DNA of 64,000 nt from Nevskia soli DSM 19509 (GTDB lineage Bacteria; Pseudomonadota; Gammaproteobacteria; Nevskiales; Nevskiaceae). The DNA is taken from positions 1 through 64,000 of the forward strand of contig NZ_JONR01000014.1 in NCBI RefSeq assembly GCF_000711955.1, given 5' to 3'. The position numbers and the translations under genes are program-made. This document shows, piece after piece, positions 16,141 to 24,839 of this stretch (position 1 is its first letter; each line of letters begins with the position of its first letter). The notes under the pieces are model-generated. The model saw only the letters and a program-made list of their open reading frames with translations, did no database searches and was not told where the DNA came from.

Positions 16141-17949
16141 ATGCGCAGCCCCACCTGTTCCTCCTTGTTGCTGGCCCTGATCACCGGCGCCGGTGTGATT
16201 GCTGCCGCCTGCTCCGTGCCGGAGCAGGCTTCTCCGCCGCAGAAGGTCGAGACGACCGCGTCGGCGGCGGAGCCTCAGGCCTTGCCGCCGCCACCTCCGC
16301 CGCTGCCGGTAGCGCAGCCCATGGCTGACATGACGGCACACGCCGGCCCGGCAAAACCGGGCGAGGAAGCCAGGACCTATCAGCGGAAGAGTGCGACTGG
16401 CGTGATGACTTCCGCACCTGCACCGTCGCTCGCACTGAACCGGAGCTACGCCGCCGGGGCTGCGTTCCGGGTGATGCCGGCGCAGCCGGAAGAGCGTGAA
16501 AACTATGGCCACTACGATTCCAACCCGGTGCAGCGCGTGGCGGAGAACCCGGTTTCCACGTTCAGCATCGACGTCGATACCGGCAGCTATGCCAATGTGC
16601 GGCGCTTCCTCAACGCCGGCAGCCTGCCGCCGGCCGATGCGGTGCGGGTGGAGGAGCTGGTCAACTACTTCGACTACGACTATGCGCCGCCGCGCGACCT
16701 GGATACGCCGTTCGCGGTGCATACCGAGATGGCGCCCACGCCGTGGAACGCGAAGACCCATCTGCTGCAGGTCGGCATCCAGGGCTGGAAGCCGCAGGGC
16801 GAGTTGCCTCCGTCGAACCTGGTGTTCCTGGTCGACGTCTCGGGCTCGATGCTGGAGCCGGACAAGCTGCCGCTGGTCAAGGCCAGCCTCAAGCTGCTGG
16901 CGCACCAGATGAGTCACGAGGATCGCATCAGCCTGGTGGTCTACGCCGGCAACACCGGCGTGGTGCTGGAGCCGACGCCGGGCGACGATACGGCGCGGAT
17001 CGACGCGGCGCTGGACCGCCTGGAAGCCGGCGGCTCGACCAACGGCGGCGCCGGCATCCGCCTGGCCTACCAGGTGGCGCAGCAGGCCTTCATCAAGGGC
17101 GGCAACAACCGCGTGCTGCTGGCCACCGATGGGGATTTCAATGTCGGCACCACCAGCTTCGAGGCGCTGCTGGACCTGGTGAAGGAACGGCGCAAGAGCG
17201 GCATCGCCCTGACCACGCTGGGCGTGGGTACCGGCAACTACAACGACCGCCTGATGGAGCAGCTGGCGGATGCCGGCGACGGCAACTACGCCTACCTCGA
17301 TTCCTTGAAGGAGGCGCAGAAGGCGCTGGTGGAGCAGCGTACGGCGACGCTGCTGACCATCGCCCGCGACGTGAAGATCCAGGTCGAGTTCAACCCGGCG
17401 CTGGTGTCCGAGTATCGCCTGATCGGCTACGAGGACCGCCTGCTCAAGCGCGAGGACTTCAACAACGACAAGGTCGACGCGGGCGATATCGGCGCCGGGC
17501 ACCGGGTCACGGCGCTGTACGAAGTGACCCTGGCCGGCAGCGGCGGCGAGCGTATCGATCCCTTGCGCTATGGGCCGTCCGCGGCGACGGCCTCACGCGG
17601 CGACGAGCTGGCTTTCCTGCGCCTGCGCTACAAGCGTCCGCAGGACGGCATGGACGCATCGAGCCGGCTGATCGAGCAGCCGATCCTGAAGAGCCGTATC
17701 GAGTCCGCCGATGCCGCCACGCCTGCGTTCCGCCTGGCGGCTGCCGTGGCCGGTTACGGGCAGTTGCTGCGCGGCGGCACCTATACCAATGGTTTCGGGT
17801 ACGCTGAAGTGGTGCGCCTGGCCCGTGCCGCGCGCGGCGACGATGCGCAGGGTTATGCCGGGGAGTTCATCCATCTGGCGCAGATGGCGGACAGTCTAGG
17901 CACCAAGCAGGCGCGGGCGGATGCAACCGCGGTGAAGCAGGAGGAGTAG
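16141..17949 (+). CDS. von Willebrand factor type A (YfbK-like) lipoprotein or exported protein
   Basis: 602 residues. The N-terminal hydrophobic stretch ends in IAAACS, a plausible lipobox with Cys23, followed by a Pro-rich linker. A conserved N-terminal module (about 115-200, NPVSTFSIDVDTGSYANVRRFLNAG) precedes the VWA domain (about 225-400), with an intact MIDAS motif DVSGSM, then a Thr and LATDGDFNVG. The C-terminal region (about 420-600) matches the domain found after VWA in YfbK-type proteins. VWA domains bind metal and mediate protein contacts. The gene is followed by an ECF sigma factor and a proline-rich membrane protein, a recurrent neighbourhood. Its TAG stop lies in the repeat at 17947-18217. 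Confidence 0.85.
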   Translation: MRSPTCSSLLLALITGAGVIAAACSVPEQASPPQKVETTASAAEPQALPPPPPPLPVAQPMADMTAHAGPAKPGEEARTYQRKSATGVMTSAPAPSLALNRSYAAGAAFRVMPAQPEERENYGHYDSNPVQRVAENPVSTFSIDVDTGSYANVRRFLNAGSLPPADAVRVEELVNYFDYDYAPPRDLDTPFAVHTEMAPTPWNAKTHLLQVGIQGWKPQGELPPSNLVFLVDVSGSMLEPDKLPLVKASLKLLAHQMSHEDRISLVVYAGNTGVVLEPTPGDDTARIDAALDRLEAGGSTNGGAGIRLAYQVAQQAFIKGGNNRVLLATDGDFNVGTTSFEALLDLVKERRKSGIALTTLGVGTGNYNDRLMEQLADAGDGNYAYLDSLKEAQKALVEQRTATLLTIARDVKIQVEFNPALVSEYRLIGYEDRLLKREDFNNDKVDAGDIGAGHRVTALYEVTLAGSGGERIDPLRYGPSAATASRGDELAFLRLRYKRPQDGMDASSRLIEQPILKSRIESADAATPAFRLAAAVAGYGQLLRGGTYTNGFGYAEVVRLARAARGDDAQGYAGEFIHLAQMADSLGTKQARADATAVKQEE

Positions 17950-18217
17950 GGCCTGCTAACGCTACTTTGGTCGCTGCGACGGGGTCTATCTTCGCGCAGT
18001 GCAAGGAACGAACGACGCGATGTACTTGATGTGCATAAGGAGTGAGTGACGTGGCAATGCGCGAAGATAGACCCCGTCCCGGAGGGTTGCCCCCGGATTT
18101 GCGCCCATGCGGCGTTGCTCGTCGCTCGCGTATTGGTAATACGCCACGCTCCTCGCGCCTTGCCTGGACACAAATCCGGGGGCAACGCAGCGATCAAAGT
18201 AGCGTTAGCAGGCCCTA
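17947..18217. mobile_element. 271-bp composite inverted-repeat element
   Basis: The ends (17947-17978 and 18186-18217) are 32-base inverted repeats with one mismatch (outer end TAGGGCCTGCTAACGC). Directly inside, 17979-17998 pairs perfectly with 18058-18077 (20 bases). A second internal pair, GTTGCCCCCGGATTTG near 18087 and its complement near 18170, forms another hairpin. No transposase is present. The element contains the stop codon of the VWA gene and reads in frame into the start region of the sigma factor gene. Confidence 0.75.
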
Positions 18218-18282
18218 GACTGGAAGCAAGCCTCACGGCGGAGCGGCCGACCCTGGTCGCCGCTCCGACCGACGAAGACTTG

Positions 18283-18798
18283 ATGATGCAGTACCGGGGC
18301 GGGGAGCTGGCGGCGTTCGAGGCTTTGTATCGGCGCCACAAGGACCCGCTGTACCGGTATCTGCTGCGCGGCTGTGCCCATGCGGATGTGGCGGCCGAGC
18401 TGTTCCAGGATGTGTGGGCCAGCCTGGTGCGGGTGCGGGCCAGCTATGAGCCGCGGGCGAAGTTCAGCACCTGGCTGTACCGCATGGCGCACAATCGACT
18501 GATCGACCACCTGCGGCTGGCGCCGCGCGCGCCGCTGCCGCTGGAAGAGGAACTGATCCCCGCCGCGGCCGAACACGAACGGCCGGAGGCGCAGGCCCTG
18601 GCGGGCGAAAGCGCGAGCCGTTTGCGGCGCGCGCTGGCGGCCTTGCCGGTGGAGCAGCGCGAGGCCTTTCTGCTGCACGAGGAAGCGGGTTTGAGCCTGG
18701 AGGAAATCGCCGAAGTGAGCGGAGTGGGACGCGAAACCGTGAAGAGCCGGCTGCGCTACGGCCTGGCCAAGCTGCGTGAGGCGCTGGCCGATGACTGA
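18283..18798 (+). CDS. ECF-type RNA polymerase sigma factor
   Basis: 171 residues from the first ATG (18283); TTG at 18280 is also possible. Region 2 spans about residues 8-75 (FEALYRRHKDPLYRYLLRGC, FSTWLYRMAHNRLIDHLR) and region 4 about 105-165 (ALAALPVEQREAFLLHEEAG, LSLEEIAEVSGVGRETVKSRLRYG). Relatives usually have a few residues before the DEDLM stretch. Here those codons (TDEDLMMQYRG) are preceded by open frame that runs back into the 271-bp repeat, with no good start or ribosome site, so the original start may have been lost. The frame is open back to an ATG at 18046 inside the repeat. The stop overlaps the next gene (ATGACTGA), which may encode its regulator. Confidence 0.8.
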   Translation: MMQYRGGELAAFEALYRRHKDPLYRYLLRGCAHADVAAELFQDVWASLVRVRASYEPRAKFSTWLYRMAHNRLIDHLRLAPRAPLPLEEELIPAAAEHERPEAQALAGESASRLRRALAALPVEQREAFLLHEEAGLSLEEIAEVSGVGRETVKSRLRYGLAKLREALADD

Positions 18799-19855
18799 GC
18801 AGAAACAGACGCCGCCCGACGATCACGAGCTGGAGCAGTTCCTGGCCCGGCGCAGCGAGTTGTCGCAGCGCTATCGTGCCGATGTGGGCGCCGATGCGGC
18901 GGGCGAGGGCGCGCCGCCGGAACTGGATGCGGCGGTACTGGCGCGGGCACGGGCGGAGTTGCAACGGCCTGCGGCGAGTTCGCGGCGCTTCCTGCGTTGG
19001 GGCCGGCCGCTGGCGGTGGCTGCTTCGCTGATGCTGGTGGTGAGCCTGGGCTGGATGGCGCAGCAGAAGCCCTTGCCGCAGGAGATGGCGCAGAATGCTA
19101 CGCCTGCGGTGGTGCCGAAGGAAGTGGCCGTGTCGGCGATGGATGCCATTCCGGCGCCGCCGGTTGCCAGGAGGGCGGAGGAGGCGGAGCAGAACAAGGC
19201 GTTGGCAAAGGCCGCGCCGCCGGCACGATCACGGCAGCCAGGGTCGGCGCCTGCTGCCGGTGCATTGGCGCGGCGACCAGAGGCACAGGCACAAGCGGAC
19301 ATTCCGCCACCGCCACCGCCACCGCCGCCGGCAGCCGAGCCTCCGCCGCCCAAGCCAGTGTCAGTGCCTGCGCCCGCGCAGTTGGCTGAGCCGATCGCCA
19401 CGACCAAGCCCGCTGTGCCGGAAGGATCGCGTGACCAGGCTTATGCGTACAAGCGGGAGTCACGCTCTGCGCTGGCGGCGTCGAGTGCCGGCGCGGCGGC
19501 GGAGTCCGCACCGGTACCGGCTGCGCCCGCTGCCGCGACCGCGTCACCTGCTCCGGCCCCATTTGCGCCTGCGCCGCCTCCGCGGGAAATGGCGGCGCCC
19601 GTTTTGGCGGCGCCGGCTGCGAACTCGGCGCCAGCACCGAATCCTTGTGCGTCATCCCCCGTGCATGGTGCGGCTCTGGAGCAGGTGCGGGTGGCGCGTG
19701 GTCCGAATGCCGCGGCGTGGTTGCAGCAGATCCGGCAATTGCGGGATGCGTCGGATTTGGATGGGGCGCGGGCGGAGCTGGCTTGTTTCAGCTATCTGCA
19801 TGCACCCGGTGATGTTCCGGAGGATCTCAGATCCTTGTTGCAACCGGTTCCCTGA
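18791..19855 (+). CDS. Pro/Ala-rich single-pass membrane protein, possible anti-sigma factor
   Basis: 354 residues. One membrane helix is visible at about 74-91 (LAVAASLMLVVSLGWMA). The N-terminal part is cytosolic and charged (EQFLARRSELSQRYRADVGADA), as in proteins encoded after ECF sigma factors in VWA operons. Residues about 115-285 are a low-complexity Pro/Ala spacer, including a run of nine or so prolines near 172. The C-terminal 70 residues (about 290-354, AAAWLQQIRQLRDASDLDGARAELACFSYLHAPGDVPEDLR) are a compact periplasmic unit. Start overlaps the sigma stop, so expression is coupled. A role as anti-sigma factor is inferred from position; no zinc-binding HxxxCxxC motif is present. Confidence 0.7.
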   Translation: MTEQKQTPPDDHELEQFLARRSELSQRYRADVGADAAGEGAPPELDAAVLARARAELQRPAASSRRFLRWGRPLAVAASLMLVVSLGWMAQQKPLPQEMAQNATPAVVPKEVAVSAMDAIPAPPVARRAEEAEQNKALAKAAPPARSRQPGSAPAAGALARRPEAQAQADIPPPPPPPPPAAEPPPPKPVSVPAPAQLAEPIATTKPAVPEGSRDQAYAYKRESRSALAASSAGAAAESAPVPAAPAAATASPAPAPFAPAPPPREMAAPVLAAPAANSAPAPNPCASSPVHGAALEQVRVARGPNAAAWLQQIRQLRDASDLDGARAELACFSYLHAPGDVPEDLRSLLQPVP

Positions 19856-19928
19856 TGCTTGTCCCGATTATGTTCCGGTTGCCTGCATGACGGAGCGTAT
19901 CGGCCAGGGTGCAAGATCCCTCGATACA

Positions 19929-19943
19929 CCTTGCTTCGCAAGG
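19929..19943. repeat. short hairpin between convergent genes
   Basis: CCTTGC-TTC-GCAAGG forms a six-pair stem inside a longer repeat-like sequence (TCGATACACC... CACTCGGGACGAACGG). It lies between the convergent anti-sigma-like gene and the SDR gene, so it may block read-through on either strand. No T-tract follows on either side. Confidence 0.4.
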
Positions 19944-20010
19944 CACTCGGGACGAACGGGGGAGTGGCGGGTGCTGGTGAACAGCAACGTCACCTGCACC
20001 TGACTTTGAG

Positions 20011-20802
20011 TTAGTCGTTCTTCATCAGCAGATAGCCTGTCGCGGCTGCCAGTGAACGCGGCGTGAAGCGCACGCTGAAGGCGGCGAACCAGTTGAACAG
20101 CCCGATCACGGCGCTGGAGCGGCGGGCCAGCATCCTGCGGATGCCGATGCGGGCGGCGTCGGCACTGCTCATCATGGTGCGGCGCTGGTACCAGGTGAGT
20201 TTCTGGCCGGAGACCTGGAGGAATTCGGTGGCGGTGACGCCGGGGGAGACGACGGTGCAGGAGACGCCGCTGCCGCGCAGTTCGTAGTTGAGGGCTTCGC
20301 CGTAGCTCAGGACGTAGGCCTTGGTGGCGGCGTAGGCGGCATAGGTGGGGGTGGGCTGGTAGGCGCCGGTGGAGGCGATCTGGAGGATGTGGCCGTTGCC
20401 GCGCTTGACCATGTCGCGGGCGAACAGGCGGGTCAGTTCGGTCAGGGCCAGCATGTTGAGCTGGAGCATCTGGCGGGTCTTGGGCCAGGGCAGGTCGAGG
20501 TCCTTGCCGAAGAGGCCGAAGCCGGCGTTGTTGACCAGCACGTCCACGGCCAGCCCCTGTAGCCGCACGAGGTCGTAAAGCGCCTGCGGGGCTTCGGGGG
20601 TGCCGAGGTCGAGGGTGACGATGGCGACCTTGATGCCGCACTGCAGCAATTCCGCCTGGACCTGCTTGAGCAGCTCTTCGCGGCGGGCCACCAGGACGAG
20701 GTTGCAGCCCCGGGCGGCGAGTTCGCGGGCGAAGTCCACGCCCAGGCCGGAGGACGCGCCGGTGACCAAGGCGGTTTTGCCCTTGAGAGCAGCGTTTGCC
20801 AT
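20011..20802 (-). CDS. short-chain dehydrogenase/reductase (SDR)
   Basis: 263 residues from the ATG that has GGGGAAA upstream; an ATG 16 codons earlier is less likely. Classical SDR: cofactor motif TGASSGLG near residue 12, NNAG near 92, and the catalytic Ser, Tyr and Lys in IASTGAYQPTPTYAAYAATK near 140-160. The substrate is unknown. The C-terminal hydrophobic stretch (AVIGLFNWFAAFSVRFTPRSLAAATGYLL) suggests membrane association, as in several lipid-active SDRs. It is divergent from the tolC-like gene, with about 206 bp between. Confidence 0.85.
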   Translation of the reverse strand: MANAALKGKTALVTGASSGLGVDFARELAARGCNLVLVARREELLKQVQAELLQCGIKVAIVTLDLGTPEAPQALYDLVRLQGLAVDVLVNNAGFGLFGKDLDLPWPKTRQMLQLNMLALTELTRLFARDMVKRGNGHILQIASTGAYQPTPTYAAYAATKAYVLSYGEALNYELRGSGVSCTVVSPGVTATEFLQVSGQKLTWYQRRTMMSSADAARIGIRRMLARRSSAVIGLFNWFAAFSVRFTPRSLAAATGYLLMKND

Positions 20803-21008
20803 GTGTGTTTCCCCATGCCGGGTACGGCGTTTGCGAAAGGAGCCTAGCACGCGTTTCCGGCGCTGATTGTCACACCAGTAATGTAAAGGAATGCACTTAC
20901 GAAAAAATCCTAAGTGACTGTTTAATGAGGCTGAGCCATAATCGACTTGGGAGTTGAATCACGTCCAAAGGCGCCACTCAAGCGCATACCGATCAGGGTG
21001 AGTCATCA

Positions 21009-22454
21009 ATGATTCCGTCGCGCCTGCCGCCGTCGACCAAACGGCTGGCTTTCACTCGTGCCCGTGCCTTGTTTCTGGGTGCCGCGCTGTTCCCCGCGCT
21101 GGCCGGCGCCGCCGACACGCAGCCAGCCGACCTGATCGGCATCTACGTCAAGGCGCTGGATGCCAACCCGAAGTATCAGGCGGCGGTGGCCGGGTTCCGC
21201 GAAGCGGCGGAAGCCAAGCCGCAGGCCCTGGCCAAGTTGCTGCCGCAGGTGGGCGCGGGCGCCACGGCGGGCGAGTTCGAGCAGGCCGTGAGCGGCAATT
21301 ACTTCCGCGGCGTGCTGGACAATACCGGCGCCAGCACCGGTAGCGGCGGTGAAGGCATCAACGTCAACCACCGCGACCAGTTCTACAGCGTCGGCTACCA
21401 GGTCGGGCTGACCCAGGTGCTGTTCAACTGGGGGCTGTTCAAGACCTACGACCAGTCCGAACTGAAGGTGGGGCAGGCCGGGGTCAAGGTGTACGAGGCG
21501 CTGGACGGCCTGCGCCTGCAGATCGCGCAGGCTTATTTCGATGTGCTTTCGGCCCAGGACGGGGTGCGCTTCGCCAAGGCGGAGACGGACGCGGTCAGGC
21601 AGCTGCTGGACCAGGCCAACAACAAGCTGGCCAACGGCATCGTCACCGACGTCGAGGCCAAGCAGGCCCAGGCCGAGTACGACCTGTCGGAAGCGGAGCT
21701 GATCGACGCGCAGAACACGCTGGATGTGGACCTGACGCAGCTGCAGCTGCTTACCGGCGGCCAGAGCTACACCAAGCTGAAGACGCTGGGCCCGAACTTC
21801 CAGCCGGCGCCGCCGGATCCGAACAAGCTGGACGTGTGGCTGGAACGCGCGCAGTCGCAGAACCTGGCGCTGCAGGACAAGCACTACGGCACCGAGATCG
21901 CGCAGAAGGAGATCGAGAAGCAGAAGGCGGCGCGCCTGCCGACGCTCGACGCCGGCGCCAAGCGCAGCTATGCCTACGCCGACGGCGGCATCAGCAACGG
22001 CATCGCGGCGGGCAACAACCACGGCCTGGACGAGAGCATCTATCTCAATCTCAAGGTGCCGATCTATACCGGCGGCGCCATCAGCTCCGCGGTGCGCGGC
22101 GCCGAGGCCGGCCTGGAGATGGCGCAGTACGAGGAAGCGGCGGCGCGCAACGACGCCAAGCACGGCACCCAGGTGGCCTTCCTCAACGCCACCGCCGGCC
22201 TGTCGCACATCAGCGCGCTGAACCAGGCGGTGCAGTCCGCCGCCGCCGCCGAGGACGCGGCGCATGTCGGCTATAACGTCGGCACCAAGACCTATTCCGA
22301 CGTGCTGCTGGCGGTGCGCAGCCGCTACAAGGCGGAGCGTGACTACGCCCAGTCGCGCTACGCCTATATCGTCAACTTCCTCAAGCTGAAGCAGTCGGCC
22401 GGGGCGCTGAGCCACGCCGACCTGCTCACCATCAACCGCTGGCTGCAGCAGTAA
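21009..22454 (+). CDS. TolC-family outer-membrane efflux channel
   Basis: 481 residues. A signal peptide (about 1-38, ending FPALAGAADT) precedes the mature protein. Two outer-membrane efflux repeats are visible, with the family patterns NPKYQAAVAGFREAAEAKPQALAKLLPQVG and, in the second half, NLALQDKHYGTEIAQKEIEKQKAARLPTLDAGA. Long alpha-helical segments (about 175-240 and 400-470) form the periplasmic tunnel. A GGGTGAG ribosome site precedes the ATG. It is the first gene of an export operon: the PqqD/M50/HlyD fusion follows 31 bp later. The absence of a separate inner-membrane pump gene in the operon is notable. Confidence 0.88.
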   Translation: MIPSRLPPSTKRLAFTRARALFLGAALFPALAGAADTQPADLIGIYVKALDANPKYQAAVAGFREAAEAKPQALAKLLPQVGAGATAGEFEQAVSGNYFRGVLDNTGASTGSGGEGINVNHRDQFYSVGYQVGLTQVLFNWGLFKTYDQSELKVGQAGVKVYEALDGLRLQIAQAYFDVLSAQDGVRFAKAETDAVRQLLDQANNKLANGIVTDVEAKQAQAEYDLSEAELIDAQNTLDVDLTQLQLLTGGQSYTKLKTLGPNFQPAPPDPNKLDVWLERAQSQNLALQDKHYGTEIAQKEIEKQKAARLPTLDAGAKRSYAYADGGISNGIAAGNNHGLDESIYLNLKVPIYTGGAISSAVRGAEAGLEMAQYEEAAARNDAKHGTQVAFLNATAGLSHISALNQAVQSAAAAEDAAHVGYNVGTKTYSDVLLAVRSRYKAERDYAQSRYAYIVNFLKLKQSAGALSHADLLTINRWLQQ

Positions 22455-22485
22455 ACAACAGAACAACTTAGGGAATCGACCCCAG

Positions 22486-24822
22486 ATGGAAACGCCGCGC
22501 CACCCCTATCGCAAGTTCGTCTTCGCCGCCGCCACGCGCACCGCGGCCGGCTACTACTCGGTCACCAGCCCGCGCCACGGCCGCTCGTTCCGGCTGGAGC
22601 CGGCGGAGTTCGAGCTGGCGCGCCTGTTCGATGGCGACCGCAGCGGCAGCGAGATCCGCGGCAGCTCGGCGCGCCTGACCGGCCGCGAGTTCAGCGCGCC
22701 GGAGCTGGAACAGTTCGCCAACGAGCTGGCCCTGGCCGGCCTGCTGGCGCCGGGTACGCAGGAGCCGCTGCCGGTGCCGCCGCAGAGCGACGAGGAAGCC
22801 ACCGCCGCCGGTTGGCTCGGCCAGCGTGCTGCGCCGGGGCCGGATGTGGCCGCGCCTTCCACAGTGCCGGGTTCGCTCAGCGGCGGCGGCCGCATGGGCA
22901 CGCTGACCTCGCTGTGGGGCGCCTTCCGCGGCCAGTCCGATCCGCTGGCCTGGTCGTTCCCGGTCAAGCCTTTCCTGTGGCTGGGCGCGCTGCTCGACTG
23001 GGCTCTGTATTCCAGCGTGCTGGTCTATGCCCTGATCGCGATTTCCTTCGGCGCGGTGTTCGCGCTGTGGGCCAACAAGGTCGGGGTGGCCGCCGACGTG
23101 GTGCGGCTGGCGCATCCGCTGACCTTCTTCCTGATGGCGGTCGGCTGCCTGTTCCTGCTCGAATTCCTTGGTGAAGTGGCCCGCGCGGCCGCGGTGCGCC
23201 GCGCCACCGGCGTGGTGCCGCGCTTCGGCATCCAGCTCGGCGTCGGCCTGGTCCCGTTCTTCAAGACCGACACTTCCGGCCCGATCGAAGCGGCCGACCG
23301 CGCCACGCGCATGCGCGTGGTCGGCGCCGCCATGGTGTCGACGCTGACGGTGGAAGTGCTGGCCATCGGCGCCTGGTTCGTGTTCCACCACACGCCGGGC
23401 TTCCTGCCGGTGTTCTGCATCGGCCTGGCCGTTGCCGCGATGGTGTGGATGTTCATCCTGGTCAACCCGCTGGCCAAGCGCGACGGCTACCATGTGCTGG
23501 CCAACTGGATGCAGGCGCCGGACCTGCGCGAGCAGGCGCTGATCGCCCTGTTCGGCTACCGCAAGCCCTGGCTCGATACGCGCCGCCTGCCGGCCACCAC
23601 GCTGGTGGTCTACGGCGCGCTGTGCTTCGCCTACCTGGCGTGGATCCTGATCTGGCTGGTCGTCTTCCCCGGCGAATGGCTGGCCGGCGGCTGGGGCCCG
23701 GCGGGCGTGGTGGTGTTCCTGGCGGTGCTGGGGTACTACATCTACCTCCAGGTCAGTCGCATGCTGTCGCAGCGCGCGAACATCGGCGGCGAGATCGTCA
23801 TTCCGCCGCCGAACCGGCTGGACTGGATCATCATCGGCGCCATCGTCGCCGTGGCGCTGTTCCCCTGGCCGTACGAGCCGAGCGGCGACTTCACCGTGCT
23901 GCCGCATGCGCGCGCCGACGTGCGGGCGCTGATCTCCGGCGACGTGCGCAAGGTGCTGGTCAAGGAGGGCGACCTGGTCAAGGCCGGCGACGTCATCGCC
24001 GAACAGGCCGACGACGAGGAGCAGGCGGCGGTCGCCACCAGCAAGGCCGACATCGCGCGGCTGTTCGCGCAGCTGCAGTTGCTGAAGAGCGGCGCGCGTC
24101 CGGAAGAGGTCGACCTGGCCAAGCAGGAAGTGGCCACGGCGCAGAAGAAATACGACTACGCGCAGTCCGAGGCGCAGCGCCAGGAAAGGGCCTACACGCA
24201 GAAGGCGGTCAGCGAGCAGCAGTACCAGCATTTCCTGTCGGAAGCGCAGGTCGGCCAGCAGCAGTTGCTGGAAGCCAAGCGCCACCTCGACCTGGTGAGC
24301 GGCGCGGCGCGGCCGGAGAAGCTGGACGAGATCAAGGCCGAGCTGGCCAGCGCGCAGGCGCAGTTGCAGTACCACACGCAGCAGCTCGAATACACCAGGA
24401 TCCGCGCCCCGGTGGCCGGCCGCGTGGTGTCCAGCACGCTGCTCTTCGCGGTGGGCGATTACCTGGAGCGCGGCGCCCTGCTGGCGCGGGTGGAGGACAG
24501 CGACAAGCTGCAGGTGGAGATCCGCCTGCCGGAAACCTCCATCGGCGAGATCGCCGTCGGCAACCGCGCCTGCGCCAAGGCCTGGGGCGTGCCGTTCGAT
24601 TGCTACGGCGGCACGGTGACGCAGATCGCGCCGAGCGCCGACAACACGCCGGACGGCCGCGTCGTCCGCGTGCTGATGCAGGTGGACAAGGTGGACGGCC
24701 AGCTGCGGCCGGAGATGACCGGCTACGCCAAGGTGCATGCCGCGACCTATCCGCTGATCGTCGCCTTCACCCGCCCGGTGATCCGCTTCTTCCTGGTCGA
24801 GATCTGGTCTTGGCTCCCCTAG
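22486..24822 (+). CDS. PqqD-like/M50-like membrane domain fused to HlyD-type adaptor
   Basis: 778 residues. Residues 8-95 look PqqD-like (TSPRHGRSFRLEPAEFELARLFDG ... ELALAGLLAPG). Residues about 155-460 form a multi-helix membrane unit related to site-2 proteases (M50): the distal ligand motif NPLAKRDGYH near residue 327 is present. The place of the HEXXH motif reads LLEFLGEVARA, so the zinc histidines are missing and proteolysis is unlikely. Residues about 470-770 are a HlyD-type periplasmic adaptor: a lipoyl half (LISGDVRKVLVKEGDLVKAGD), a coiled-coil hairpin (about 505-620), and the returning half (IRAPVAGRVVSSTLLFAVGDYLERG). It lies between the TolC gene and a sulfotransferase operon. 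The M50-like part may supply the inner-membrane component. Confidence 0.8.
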   Translation: METPRHPYRKFVFAAATRTAAGYYSVTSPRHGRSFRLEPAEFELARLFDGDRSGSEIRGSSARLTGREFSAPELEQFANELALAGLLAPGTQEPLPVPPQSDEEATAAGWLGQRAAPGPDVAAPSTVPGSLSGGGRMGTLTSLWGAFRGQSDPLAWSFPVKPFLWLGALLDWALYSSVLVYALIAISFGAVFALWANKVGVAADVVRLAHPLTFFLMAVGCLFLLEFLGEVARAAAVRRATGVVPRFGIQLGVGLVPFFKTDTSGPIEAADRATRMRVVGAAMVSTLTVEVLAIGAWFVFHHTPGFLPVFCIGLAVAAMVWMFILVNPLAKRDGYHVLANWMQAPDLREQALIALFGYRKPWLDTRRLPATTLVVYGALCFAYLAWILIWLVVFPGEWLAGGWGPAGVVVFLAVLGYYIYLQVSRMLSQRANIGGEIVIPPPNRLDWIIIGAIVAVALFPWPYEPSGDFTVLPHARADVRALISGDVRKVLVKEGDLVKAGDVIAEQADDEEQAAVATSKADIARLFAQLQLLKSGARPEEVDLAKQEVATAQKKYDYAQSEAQRQERAYTQKAVSEQQYQHFLSEAQVGQQQLLEAKRHLDLVSGAARPEKLDEIKAELASAQAQLQYHTQQLEYTRIRAPVAGRVVSSTLLFAVGDYLERGALLARVEDSDKLQVEIRLPETSIGEIAVGNRACAKAWGVPFDCYGGTVTQIAPSADNTPDGRVVRVLMQVDKVDGQLRPEMTGYAKVHAATYPLIVAFTRPVIRFFLVEIWSWLP

Positions 24823-24839
24823 GAGAACTGCCCGGAGGA

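Noticed and set aside
20868..20945. Sigma-70 promoter before the tolC-like gene
   Set aside because: Several weak TTGnnn/TAnnnT pairs are possible (for example CATAAT near 20936) but none has a good partner at 16-18 bp, so no single promoter is supported.
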